56,785 bases of DNA from Nocardia carnea (lineage in GTDB: Bacteria > Actinomycetota > Actinomycetes > Mycobacteriales > Mycobacteriaceae): positions 1-56,785 of the forward strand of contig NZ_JARWOV010000158.1 in NCBI RefSeq assembly GCF_029868855.1, written 5' to 3'. The notes under the pieces are model-generated. The model saw nothing but the letters and a program-made list of their open reading frames with translations. It did not search any database and was not told the origin of the DNA. Positions 34,038-42,454 of this stretch are shown one piece after another. Positions within the stretch are counted from its first letter, which is position 1; every line of letters starts with the position of its first letter. A program made the position numbers and the translations under genes.

Positions 34038-35327
34038 TTACGGATGTGTTGGTGCCGCTCGGTCCGAGACGGCTCCGGCCAGTTCCAGCACGGCATGCAG
34101 CAGCACATCGATACCGTCCGCGCAGGCTTCCGGAGTGGAGTATTCCCGCGGGTTGTGGCTGATCCCGTCGTACAGGCCCGGAACGAAGATCATGCCGGCC
34201 GGACACAATGCGGCGATCTCGCCCGCATCGTGACCGGCGCCGGAGGTGATGGGGGCGCTGCTCATCCCGAGATTCGCGGCATGCTTTTCGACCAGATCCC
34301 GCATCTGTTCCGCGAACACCACCGGCGGGGTCTTGGCGGTGGTGCGGGAGGTGATCGTGACCCCCGCGAGTTTCTCCACTTCGGCGAGGTAGGCCGCGAG
34401 GTCGGCTTCCGCACGTTCCATGGCCGCGCCGTCGGGATTGCGCAGATCGACCGTGATCAGCGATTTCTCGGGCACGATATTGATCAGGTTCGGATAGTTG
34501 ACCTGCCGCCCGACCGTCGCGAGCATCGCGCCGTACTCGCCGGATTCGACCATCTCGTTGAGCCGCACCGTGATCAGCGCGGCGGCGAGTCCGGCATTGC
34601 GGCGTAGATGATGCGGTGTGGCGCCCGCGTGCGCGGCCCGGCCGGTGATCTGGAGTTCGAGCCAGGTGATCGCCTGAACGCCCTGCACGACTCCGATCCG
34701 GGTGTCTCCCGCGGCCAGGATCGGGCCCTGCTCGATATGACATTCCAAGTACGCGAACGGCGCCCGGATCGGTGTGGCGACCTCGCCGGCCAGCCGGTGG
34801 CGGTCGAGTTCGGCGCCGACGGTCACCCCATCGGGATCGGACCGCTGCCGAGCAGCGTCCAGGCCGATCCGTCCGGCCGCGACGGCGCTGCCGAGCATAT
34901 CGGTTCCGAACCGCACCCCTTCTTCCTCGGTGAACACGGCCACCTCGAGCGGGCGTTCAGTGGCGATGGCGTGATCGTTCAGTGTGCGGACCACTTCGAG
35001 TCCGCCGAGGACACCGAGACATCCGTCGAACCGGCCCGCTGTGGCGACGGTGTCGATATGCGATCCGACCATCACCGGCGGAAGGGTGTTGTCGCTACCG
35101 TCGCGGCGGGCGTAGATATTGCCGATCCGGTCGGTTGTCACCGTGAGCCCCGCCGCACGCATCCACCCGGTGACCAGTTCCCGCCCGGCCAGTTCGGCGT
35201 CGGTGAGGGCCAAGCGGCACACTCCGCGCAGACCGGTGTCCTCGTCGGAATAGGCTCCTACCTCACCCAATTCGCCGAGTGATCGCCACAGCCGTTCGGC
35301 GTCGATCCGGATATCGGAGGTTGACAT
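34038..35327 (-). CDS. N-carbamoyl-L-amino acid hydrolase/allantoate amidohydrolase family
   Basis: 429 aa M20-type zinc amidohydrolase, started at the ATG at 35327 that follows GGAGGA. The metal-site motifs are complete: GSHIDTV (His90), GRFDGCLGVLGGLE (Asp101), FTEEEGVRFG (Glu135-Glu136), ECHIEQG and SGAGHDAGEIA. This family hydrolyses carbamoyl (ureido) groups from amino acids or allantoate, releasing ammonia and CO2. It starts 13 bp after the diaminopropionate ammonia-lyase gene, so a ureido derivative of an amino acid is a reasonable substrate. Confidence 0.88.
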   Translation of the reverse strand: MSTSDIRIDAERLWRSLGELGEVGAYSDEDTGLRGVCRLALTDAELAGRELVTGWMRAAGLTVTTDRIGNIYARRDGSDNTLPPVMVGSHIDTVATAGRFDGCLGVLGGLEVVRTLNDHAIATERPLEVAVFTEEEGVRFGTDMLGSAVAAGRIGLDAARQRSDPDGVTVGAELDRHRLAGEVATPIRAPFAYLECHIEQGPILAAGDTRIGVVQGVQAITWLELQITGRAAHAGATPHHLRRNAGLAAALITVRLNEMVESGEYGAMLATVGRQVNYPNLINIVPEKSLITVDLRNPDGAAMERAEADLAAYLAEVEKLAGVTITSRTTAKTPPVVFAEQMRDLVEKHAANLGMSSAPITSGAGHDAGEIAALCPAGMIFVPGLYDGISHNPREYSTPEACADGIDVLLHAVLELAGAVSDRAAPTHP

Positions 35328-35339
35328 GTATTCCTCCAC

Positions 35340-36467
35340 TCACGCGCCGGCCGGCACGGCGCCGGTGACACGGTTGAAGTTGGCGAGATCGGTGGCGCCT
35401 TCGGTGGAGAAGATCAGGACGTGATCGTCGGGACCCAATTCCAGTTCGCGGGCGTGGGTGAGCAATCCGGCCAGCCCGGCCGCCCCGCTCTCTCCGGAAA
35501 CGACCCCGTCGGCGAACATCAGCCGCATCGCGTCTTCGGCGGCGGAGTCGGTGACCGTCGCGAAAACGTCGTAGCCGCCGGATACATCCGGCCAGGCGAT
35601 CACCGACGGTGTACCGCAGTTGAGTCCGGCCATGATCGACCGCTGCGGGCCGGGGATGGTGGTGATACCGCCGGCTTCGATACTGGCGGTGACGCAGTCG
35701 GCGTCGATGGGTTCCACACCGAGCAGCCGGGTGCCCGCGCTGGTGCGGAATCCGCGTGCGACCGCGGCGGCGAAGGCACCCACCCCGATCTGCGCGACCA
35801 CCACGGTCGGCCGGGGGGCACCACCGGCGGCGATCTCGTCCAGGATTTCGCCGATCATCGTGGAGTATCCGTCGATCACCCAGGACGGCGGGTCGACGTA
35901 TCCCTCCCATGAGGTGTCGGAGACGACGAGCGAATCCGTATCGGCGAGTTCGGCGCTGCGGCGGATGGCGTCGTCGTAGCCACCGGGCACCACCTCTACC
36001 TGCGCGCCTTCGGCCGCGATGGCGTCGATGCGCGCCGGCACCATATCCTCCGGCACCAGAATGTGGGCCGAGAGCCCGAGTAGTGCCGCCATCCTGGCGA
36101 CGGCACGTCCGTGGTTACCGTCGGTGGCCGAGACCAGCCGCAGGCCCGGCGCCCGCACGCCGAGCTCGGTTCTCAGCTCGGTGAGCCCGAGTCCGCTGTC
36201 GACGGAATGGCCGAGATATGCGAGCAGCGTCCGATAGGTAGCCCAGGAAGCGCCGAGGATCTTGAACGACGGCATACCCATCCGGGCGGATTCGTCCTTG
36301 GCGTGTACCGAGCCGACGCCGAGGCGGGCGGCGGCCGCGGGAAGGGCAGCGAGCGGAGTGGGGCGGTAGTCCGGCATCGACCGGTGGAAAGCCCGGCTCC
36401 CGTCGACCAGTGGACGCACGGTGTCCTTGGCTACCAATGGATTCCGCACGAGTCGCGGTTCTGGCAT
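35340..36467 (-). CDS. dpaL: Diaminopropionate ammonia-lyase (YgeX/DpaL type)
   Basis: 375 aa from the ATG at 36467, six bases after GGAGG; an adjacent GTG at 36470 is possible. This is a fold-type II PLP enzyme: the Schiff-base Lys69 lies in MPSFKILGASWA and the substrate loop is SATDGNHGRAVA. SDTSWEGYVDPPSWVIDGYS is diagnostic of diaminopropionate ammonia-lyase. The reaction converts 2,3-diaminopropionate (D or L) to pyruvate and two ammonia. It diverges from the GntR regulator over an operator-like sequence and heads a three-gene unit. Confidence 0.92.
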   Translation of the reverse strand: MPEPRLVRNPLVAKDTVRPLVDGSRAFHRSMPDYRPTPLAALPAAAARLGVGSVHAKDESARMGMPSFKILGASWATYRTLLAYLGHSVDSGLGLTELRTELGVRAPGLRLVSATDGNHGRAVARMAALLGLSAHILVPEDMVPARIDAIAAEGAQVEVVPGGYDDAIRRSAELADTDSLVVSDTSWEGYVDPPSWVIDGYSTMIGEILDEIAAGGAPRPTVVVAQIGVGAFAAAVARGFRTSAGTRLLGVEPIDADCVTASIEAGGITTIPGPQRSIMAGLNCGTPSVIAWPDVSGGYDVFATVTDSAAEDAMRLMFADGVVSGESGAAGLAGLLTHARELELGPDDHVLIFSTEGATDLANFNRVTGAVPAGA

Positions 36468-36509
36468 CACGTTCCTCCCGGGCTGCGAATGACCGATTCA
36501 GAATAGAAA

Positions 36510-36524
36510 TTTGTATGACAACTG
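36510..36524. promoter_or_regulatory. GntR operator candidate, copy 1
   Basis: TTTGTATGACAACTG contains the inverted repeat TTGT-ATG-ACAA. It lies between the divergent dpaL and GntR genes. The same 15 bases recur at 41692-41706 in front of the deacylase-led operon. Confidence 0.65.
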
Positions 36525-36611
36525 TCAAGTGACTTAAGCCAAATCGCCCTGATAAGCTGCGCAGGCGTCCACACGTACGTCCGACCGCAGCACAGTGAAA
36601 GGGCACCCGCG

Positions 36612-37385
36612 ATGGCCACCAGCGCCCCCGCCGATTCGGCGGGCCTCGGCGACGACATCTCCCGGATCCGTTCCCGGCGCCAGCTGCACGCGGAGATCCG
36701 GGAAGCCATCCTCAACGAGTTCATCCTGTCCCGGAAACTGGCCGCCGGCGACCGGCTGCCCTCGGAAAGCGAACTGTCCCGGCTGTTCGGCGCCTCCCGG
36801 GTGACGATCCGCGCCGCGCTGCAAAGCCTCAAAGACCAGGGCTATATCCGGATCGTGCGCGGGTCGGGCTCGATCGTGCTACCGCTACCCGAATCGATCA
36901 GCTCGGGTATCGACCGTCTCTCGTCCTTCGATACGTTCGCCGAACAGTCCGGTAAGGAAATTCGCACGGCCGACCTGGAATTCACCAGGATCGACCGGGA
37001 CGACGATCCACTCGCCGCCGTTTTCGAGCCGGGCCCGATCACCGTGGTGAGCCGCACCAAGACCGTCGACGGCCGCAAGGTCGCGCTGATCGTGGACTAT
37101 GTGCCGGAATCGGTACTTCCGCCGGAGGCGCTCCGGCGCCGCTTCGACGGTTCCGTTCTGGACCTGCTCCTGGCAGATGGACTCGCCGAGTATTCCGACT
37201 GCACGCTGACCCCGGTGGTGGCGACAGGCGATCTGCGCGATCGGCTGGAATATGAGAACGGCAGCCCGCTACTGCAACTCAGCGAACTCACCCGCAACTC
37301 GGTGGGTGCGGTGGTCGACCGCAGTGAGGCGTGGCTGTCGCCCGAGACGTTCCGCTTCCAACTGCGCCGCCGCCGCGAGAGCTGA
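36612..37385 (+). CDS. GntR family regulator (HutC/UTRA type)
   Basis: 257 aa. The N-terminal winged helix is RLPSESELSRLFGASRVTIR then AALQSLKDQGYIRIVRGSGS (about residues 45-84). The C-terminal 160 residues form a UTRA ligand-binding domain with DYVPESVLPPEAL and a LQLSELTRNSVGAVVDRSEA segment. It lies between the two minus-strand catabolic units that share one operator-like motif, and is the obvious common repressor. The ligand is probably a pathway intermediate. Confidence 0.9.
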   Translation: MATSAPADSAGLGDDISRIRSRRQLHAEIREAILNEFILSRKLAAGDRLPSESELSRLFGASRVTIRAALQSLKDQGYIRIVRGSGSIVLPLPESISSGIDRLSSFDTFAEQSGKEIRTADLEFTRIDRDDDPLAAVFEPGPITVVSRTKTVDGRKVALIVDYVPESVLPPEALRRRFDGSVLDLLLADGLAEYSDCTLTPVVATGDLRDRLEYENGSPLLQLSELTRNSVGAVVDRSEAWLSPETFRFQLRRRRES

Positions 37386-37394
37386 CAGCGCGGC

Positions 37395-37428
37395 CGCCCC
37401 GTCACCTGTTCGGACAGGCGGCGGGGCG
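37395..37428. terminator. Hairpin between GntR and symporter genes
   Basis: CGCCCCG (37395-37401) pairs with CGGGGCG (37422-37428), and CCTG (37405-37408) with CAGG (37415-37418); the loop is TTCGGA. The genes are convergent, so the hairpin can act in both directions. Confidence 0.55.
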
Positions 37429-37434
37429 AATTCC

Positions 37435-38862
37435 CTACCGTGCCGCGGCCGGCTCCTGCCGCTTGTCGGCTTCCGGCCCGTAGGCGTCGGGGACCAGCTT
37501 GCCGCGGCGCGCGTCGATCATATGGATGACCAGGAACGACGCCAGCCCGCAGACACTGCCGAAGATGATGGCCGCGACAGCGAACGGTTCATCGGCCAGT
37601 TCCCAGCCGAATCCGCAGACAGTACCGACGATGATGGAGACGACACCCGCCAGCCGGCTCGTCTTCTTCAGTATCAGGGCGAAGAGGAAGGCGGAGAACG
37701 GCCCGGCCGAACGCATGGTGAACGCGAACACCAGCAGCGGGATGATGGCCTGGCTCCACAGCGAGATCAAGGTCGCGAGCACGCCCACCACCAGTACGCC
37801 GATCCGGCTGTACTTGATCTCGTTGTCCGCGGTGACCGTCCCGCCGAGCTTGGGCAGCAGATCCTTGATGAAGATAGTCGACGAACCGAGCATATTGCCG
37901 CTGGCACTGGACAACGTCGCCGAAACCACGGCGCTGAGCAGCAGACCGGCGATGAGTCCCGGCAGCAGCCCCACCGACACCGTGGCCAGTGCGTTGTTCG
38001 GATCAATATCGGGGTAGACGGCCAGCGCGATCAGACCGAGCACCGCGGGGATGAACGCGTAGACCGACATCAGCAACCCGCACAGCACCGATCCGAGCAC
38101 GGCGGTGCGGGGGGTACGGGCGGAGTAGTACCGCTGCACCGCCTCCTGACCGGTGGAGAAGGTCATGAAGTAGAGCACGACGAGCCCGATGATGGTCGGC
38201 CAGCCGATCTTTGTGAAGCCGAGCTGGCCCTCGGGCAGGTTGGCGACCACGTTGTCCCAGCCACCCGCATTGTGCAGCGCGAACGGAACGGCGACCGCGA
38301 ATCCGCCGACGATCAGGAAGAACTGCACGAAATCGGTGAGCGTGACACTCCACATCCCGCCGATCCAGGTGTAGAAGATGACGGCGATTCCGGTGAACAC
38401 GATCGACCAGGCCAGGCTGATCCCACCCAGGGTGGAAACGATGGTCGCCGTCGCGGTGATCTGCACCGCGGTCAGCGCGACCAGCGCGACACTGCCGAGT
38501 ACCGCCGACATCGTCTGGGCGGCCGCACCGTAGCGCCGGCCGATGACCTCGGGCACGGTGACGGCCATGGTGCGCCGCATGGCCGGGGCCACGAACGACA
38601 CCAGCAGGATGCCGATCCCGGCGGCTACCACGTACCATCCGGCCGACAGACCCCAATCGCCGTACGCCTTGCTCGCCACACCGACCGAACTACCACCGCC
38701 GATCTCCGTGGCAGCCAGCGTGCCGGCCATCATGAACACCCCCAGCCGGCGACCGGCCAGATGATAATCGGTGCCGTCTTTGATACGGGTCCGGGCGTAC
38801 AGGCCGATACCGACCATGACGGCCAGATAGATCACCATGATGGTGATGACGGTCGCGTTCAT
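37435..38862 (-). CDS. Sodium:solute symporter (SSS) family
   Basis: 475 aa with about 13 membrane segments. The family signature region around GRRLGVFMMAGTLAATEIGG and SVGVASKAYGDWGLSAGWY (residues 37-77), and the EAVQRYYSARTPR segment, are clear. It imports an organic solute with sodium. As the third gene of the deacylase-M20-symporter unit, it most likely brings in the N-substituted amino acid that the two hydrolases process. Confidence 0.9.
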   Translation of the reverse strand: MNATVITIMVIYLAVMVGIGLYARTRIKDGTDYHLAGRRLGVFMMAGTLAATEIGGGSSVGVASKAYGDWGLSAGWYVVAAGIGILLVSFVAPAMRRTMAVTVPEVIGRRYGAAAQTMSAVLGSVALVALTAVQITATATIVSTLGGISLAWSIVFTGIAVIFYTWIGGMWSVTLTDFVQFFLIVGGFAVAVPFALHNAGGWDNVVANLPEGQLGFTKIGWPTIIGLVVLYFMTFSTGQEAVQRYYSARTPRTAVLGSVLCGLLMSVYAFIPAVLGLIALAVYPDIDPNNALATVSVGLLPGLIAGLLLSAVVSATLSSASGNMLGSSTIFIKDLLPKLGGTVTADNEIKYSRIGVLVVGVLATLISLWSQAIIPLLVFAFTMRSAGPFSAFLFALILKKTSRLAGVVSIIVGTVCGFGWELADEPFAVAAIIFGSVCGLASFLVIHMIDARRGKLVPDAYGPEADKRQEPAAAR

Positions 38863-38880
38863 TTGCCGATCCTTCGGTGT

Positions 38881-40089
38881 TCAGAGCTGCTCGAGCGCAG
38901 GCTTATCGGTTTCCGCGGCGAGCAGCGCCTGCAGCAGCACGGCATAGCCGTACGCGCCCAGGTACAGGTCGTCGAGGTCGATGGATTCGTCGGTGGTGTG
39001 GGCCCGGCCGGGGTCACCGGGGCCGAAACCGAGCGTGGGTATCGCGTGCCGGCCCGCACTGGCCGACCCGTTGGTGCAGAACTGGTAGTAACCGGGACGC
39101 GGGTCGAGGCCGGCCGCCACAAGCGCCCGGATAGCCTGCGCAGCAGGCCATTCCGTAGCCGGTACCCACCAGGCGGGCGCAAAGGATTCTGCGCTTGCCT
39201 CGACGCCGGTCCAGGTGGTGAACTCGCTACGGGCGAGGTCGATATCGACGCGGGCACCGGCCCGTCCGGCAATCCGTCCCGCGAGCTCGCGCAGCGGTTC
39301 GAGCACATCGGCCGCCGATTCGCCCAGCACTGTGCGACGGTCGTAGGTCGCCACGCAACGGTCGGGAACCACCGAGACATTCGGGTACGGTTCGGATTTG
39401 AGAATGGTCAGGGCGATCATCGCCGGCCCGAGTTCCGGATGATGCGGGAACTCCAGGTCGCGGACGGCGGTGAGCACATCGGCCATCACCTCGGCGGCAT
39501 TCACTCCGGCCTCCGGATACGCCGAATGACTCGACCGCCCGCGCACCTCGATATTCACCTCCGCCCGGCCGCGCTGGCCGAGCATCAGCCGGTTCGCGGA
39601 CGGTTCGCCGATCACGACCACGTCCGGCCGGACCTGCTCGAGCACCCGGCTCAGCGCGGGCCCTTCGACCAGTTCCTCGCAGACCGTTCCCGCGACGACG
39701 ATCGTGCCGCGCAACCCGTCCGGCAACGCCGCCGCGCCGTAGACGACCGCTGCCAGCGCACTTTTCATATCGACGGTGCCGCGGCCGTACACGACGCCGT
39801 CGGCCACCTCGCCCCACGGACTGTGCGACCATCGGTCCGGGTCGGTCACCGCCACCGTGTCCAGGTGACAGTCCACCAGCACCACCGGCCCCGGTCCGAA
39901 CCGCAGGATGCCGATCACATTGCCCCAGTCGTCGATGGTGACATCGAAGCCGAATGCGGTGAGTTCGTCGGCGAGCACCCGGACAGTGGGTTGTTCCGCG
40001 GTGGCCGGGCTGCGGGCGGCGACGAGACGTAACAGGAAGTCCCGCAGGCCGTCTCGATCGATTCGCACGTTTGTTTCCCCGCCGCCCAT
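38881..40089 (-). CDS. M20 metallohydrolase, YgeY-like
   Basis: 402 aa from an ATG at 40089, two bases after the upstream stop (a GTG at 40068 is possible). Zinc-site motifs are VDCHLDTV, GRGTVDMKSA and GTVCEELVEG. Several stretches follow E. coli YgeY closely: GQRGRAEVNIEVRG, then WTGVEASAESFAPAWW and FCTNGSASAGRHAIPTLGFG. YgeY is encoded next to the diaminopropionate ammonia-lyase YgeX in E. coli, and both partners recur here. Probable role: removal of an acyl or carbamoyl group from a diaminopropionate derivative. Confidence 0.85.
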   Translation of the reverse strand: MGGGETNVRIDRDGLRDFLLRLVAARSPATAEQPTVRVLADELTAFGFDVTIDDWGNVIGILRFGPGPVVLVDCHLDTVAVTDPDRWSHSPWGEVADGVVYGRGTVDMKSALAAVVYGAAALPDGLRGTIVVAGTVCEELVEGPALSRVLEQVRPDVVVIGEPSANRLMLGQRGRAEVNIEVRGRSSHSAYPEAGVNAAEVMADVLTAVRDLEFPHHPELGPAMIALTILKSEPYPNVSVVPDRCVATYDRRTVLGESAADVLEPLRELAGRIAGRAGARVDIDLARSEFTTWTGVEASAESFAPAWWVPATEWPAAQAIRALVAAGLDPRPGYYQFCTNGSASAGRHAIPTLGFGPGDPGRAHTTDESIDLDDLYLGAYGYAVLLQALLAAETDKPALEQL

Positions 40090-40090
40090 C

Positions 40091-41680
40091 TCAGTTTCCG
40101 CCCTGGCCGGTACCGCCGGTGACGGTTCCGGGTCGCCGGCCGGTGTGTCCGCCGGACCGCCAGACCGCTTCCCCGCCGACGGTGACCAGCTCGACGCCCG
40201 GCGGAGTGCTGTGTGGCTCGGCATACGTCGCGGTGTCCACATACCGCCGCGGGTCGATCAGCATCAGATCCGCGCGCCGGCCTTCGGCTACCGCGCCCCG
40301 ATCGTCGAGCCCGAGGAGACGGGCGGGGCCGGCGGCCAGTCGGGTGACCGCCTCCGGAAGCGTGATCAGTTTGTCCCGCAGGGCGAAACGGCCCAGCACT
40401 TTCGGTGCGGTGCCGTAGAGCCGCGGGTGCGGATGCGGGTTGAAGACCCCGTCGGAACCGACCAGCGCGCCCGAGCGGACGAAGATCTCGCGCACGACTT
40501 CCTCGGCGGAGTAGTGGTCGATCATGGCCGCGTCCAGTGCGGTATCGGCGAGCAGGTCCAGCACCGCGACGGCCGGGTCGGTGCCGGTTTCCCCGGCGAT
40601 CCGCGCAACCGTTGCGCTCACCGCCGCCTCGCGGGGCGCACCGGCCTGCGTGATCACGATGTTCTCCGGCCCGCACGCCCCGAACAGGTTCTCCCATCCG
40701 GGCAGCCCGCGATGCATATCCCGGCACATCCGCTCCCGTTCCCCGGTGTCGCGGACCCGTTCGAGCGTCGCGGCCGGCCCACCGTCGAAGGCGTACGGCG
40801 GCAGTAACGCGCTCAGCAGGGTGCTACCGGCCCCGTAGGGGTACTGGTCGAAGGTGAGCCGGATCCGGTCCTGCGCCGAACTCAGCAGATCGATGAGGTC
40901 GGACAGCAGTTCGGGGACGCCGACGAGCTTCACGTGCGAGACGTGCAGCGGCGCGCCCGTGTGTTCGCAGACCCGGACGAACTCGGCGATCGAATCCAGT
41001 ACGCCCGCGGCCTCGTTGCGGACATGCGGTACCAGCGGGACGTCGAAACAGGCGGCGGCTTCGGCGATACCGATGAGCTCGGCGGTATCGGCGTACAGGC
41101 CCGGTGCGTAGATCATGCCGAACGAAACCGCCCGGCAGCCCGCCGCCAGCGATTCCTCGACGAGGTCTTTCATCGCCGCCATTTCGCGGGCGTCGGGCCG
41201 GCGGTCGGCATTGCCCATCACCGCTTCGCGGACCGCGCTGTGCGGAACGCAGGCCACCATATTGGCGGCGGGCCCGGCCTGCTGTAGCGCGTCCAGGTAC
41301 TCGCCCATGCTCCGCCACGTCCACGGAGCGGAGGTACTCGGCTCCAGACCTTGCAGGTAGCTGCGCCGGCTCGGCAGGGTCGCGTCGGTGATCGGCGCGG
41401 GGCCGAGGCCGTCGGGGCAGATCAGATCCGTGGTGAAACCTTGCGCGATCTTCGGCGTGAGCAGCGGATCGTCGAACGGGCGCAGGGCGGAGTGGGCGTG
41501 CAGGTCGACGAAACCCGGAAGCAGCAGACGGCCGGTGCCGTCGACGCGCTCGCCGGCGGATTCCACCGGCAGCCGCGGCCCCACCGCGACGATACGTCCA
41601 CCTTCGACCGCTACATCGGCGGTCCGGACACCTGTTTCGTCGACAACCTCGGCATCGGTGATGAGCAGGGCCGCTTCCAC
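40091..41680 (-). CDS. N-acyl-D-amino-acid deacylase family amidohydrolase
   Basis: 529 aa from the GTG at 41680, which follows GGAGG; the longer frame has no such site. The amidohydrolase metal motif HAH (His61, His63) lies in LLPGFVDLHAHSALRPF, and a C-terminal SDG (GALVGSDGVFNPHPHPRLYG) adds the conserved Asp/His. This layout is that of D-aminoacylases and dihydroorotase-like enzymes. It hydrolyses N-acyl or N-carbamoyl D-amino acids or cyclic amides. First gene of a three-gene unit, with the shared operator motif just upstream. Confidence 0.87.
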   Translation of the reverse strand: MEAALLITDAEVVDETGVRTADVAVEGGRIVAVGPRLPVESAGERVDGTGRLLLPGFVDLHAHSALRPFDDPLLTPKIAQGFTTDLICPDGLGPAPITDATLPSRRSYLQGLEPSTSAPWTWRSMGEYLDALQQAGPAANMVACVPHSAVREAVMGNADRRPDAREMAAMKDLVEESLAAGCRAVSFGMIYAPGLYADTAELIGIAEAAACFDVPLVPHVRNEAAGVLDSIAEFVRVCEHTGAPLHVSHVKLVGVPELLSDLIDLLSSAQDRIRLTFDQYPYGAGSTLLSALLPPYAFDGGPAATLERVRDTGERERMCRDMHRGLPGWENLFGACGPENIVITQAGAPREAAVSATVARIAGETGTDPAVAVLDLLADTALDAAMIDHYSAEEVVREIFVRSGALVGSDGVFNPHPHPRLYGTAPKVLGRFALRDKLITLPEAVTRLAAGPARLLGLDDRGAVAEGRRADLMLIDPRRYVDTATYAEPHSTPPGVELVTVGGEAVWRSGGHTGRRPGTVTGGTGQGGN

Positions 41681-41691
41681 AGTTCCTCCAA

Positions 41692-41706
41692 TTTGTATGA
41701 CAACTG
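41692..41706. promoter_or_regulatory. GntR operator candidate, copy 2
   Basis: TTTGTATGACAACTG, identical over 15 bases to the copy at 36510-36524, ends about 12 bp from the GTG start of the deacylase gene. That position would block initiation. Confidence 0.65.
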
Positions 41707-41818
41707 ACATGAGTTCTAACACAAGGGGCGGGTCCGGGGAAGAGTTCCGGAGAATGAAGAAACATGATGGTTACGTGTCCGGACTCGGACACCGGCGCCG
41801 ACGAGGAGGGGCGAGATC

Positions 41819-42415
41819 GTGTCGGACAGCGGCTCAGGGCAGGACAGCGGAACCATTCCGGCGCCGGCGCCGGTGCTGATCGTGGTGAGTGGACCACCGG
41901 GCAGCGGCAAGACCACACTCGCGCACGCGATGGCCCAGCGACTCGGTGTTCCTGCGGTGATACGCGACGAAATCAAGCAGGGCATGGCCCTGGCCGCCGA
42001 TCGGACAGCGGGGCGGGACTGCGATGAGCTGAACATGCCGGTGCTGACCGCTTTTTTCGACGTTCTCGGCGTCATGGTGCGGGCCGGTGTCACAGTGGTT
42101 GCCGAAGCCGCATACCAGCGGCGATTGTGGGTGCCGAATCTGCTGGCGCTGTCTCGGGTAGCCGATATCCGGGTCGTTCACTGCACGGCATCGATATCGG
42201 AAATCCGGGACCGGATCATCCGCCGCGCCGAGATGGACCCTCATCGGCGGGCACACAACGACGCGGACCTCCTCGCGGCGATCACTTCCGGTAGCCATTC
42301 GGTTGAGCATTTCGAATCGGTCGATCTCGACGTGCCCGCCCTCACTGTCGACACCACCGACGGCTACTGCCCGGATCTCGAAGCGATCGCCCGGTTCGCG
42401 GTCCCGCCGAGATGA
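41819..42415 (+). CDS. P-loop kinase/AAA family ATPase (zeta-toxin-like fold)
   Basis: 198 aa from a GTG that follows GGAGGGG. The Walker A GPPGSGKTT (residues 25-33) is followed by VIRDEIKQGMA and a VVAEAAYQRRLW segment, as in small nucleoside/aminoglycoside-type kinases and zeta-like proteins. The C-terminus has RDRIIRRAEMDPHRRAHND, a plausible lid. Substrate unknown. No antitoxin-like gene is adjacent, so a toxin role is not supported. Confidence 0.75.
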   Translation: MSDSGSGQDSGTIPAPAPVLIVVSGPPGSGKTTLAHAMAQRLGVPAVIRDEIKQGMALAADRTAGRDCDELNMPVLTAFFDVLGVMVRAGVTVVAEAAYQRRLWVPNLLALSRVADIRVVHCTASISEIRDRIIRRAEMDPHRRAHNDADLLAAITSGSHSVEHFESVDLDVPALTVDTTDGYCPDLEAIARFAVPPR

Positions 42416-42454
42416 CCGCCGCTGCGCAGCCTTCCGGTCGGCCCGGGACGACGC

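Noticed and set aside
37252..40032. 926-codon plus-strand frame
   Set aside because: Antisense to the symporter and M20 genes; rich in Arg, His, Asp and Gln with no domain, as expected of a shadow frame.
41819..42415. Toxin of a zeta-type toxin-antitoxin pair
   Set aside because: The P-loop is similar, but no small antitoxin gene lies upstream or downstream.
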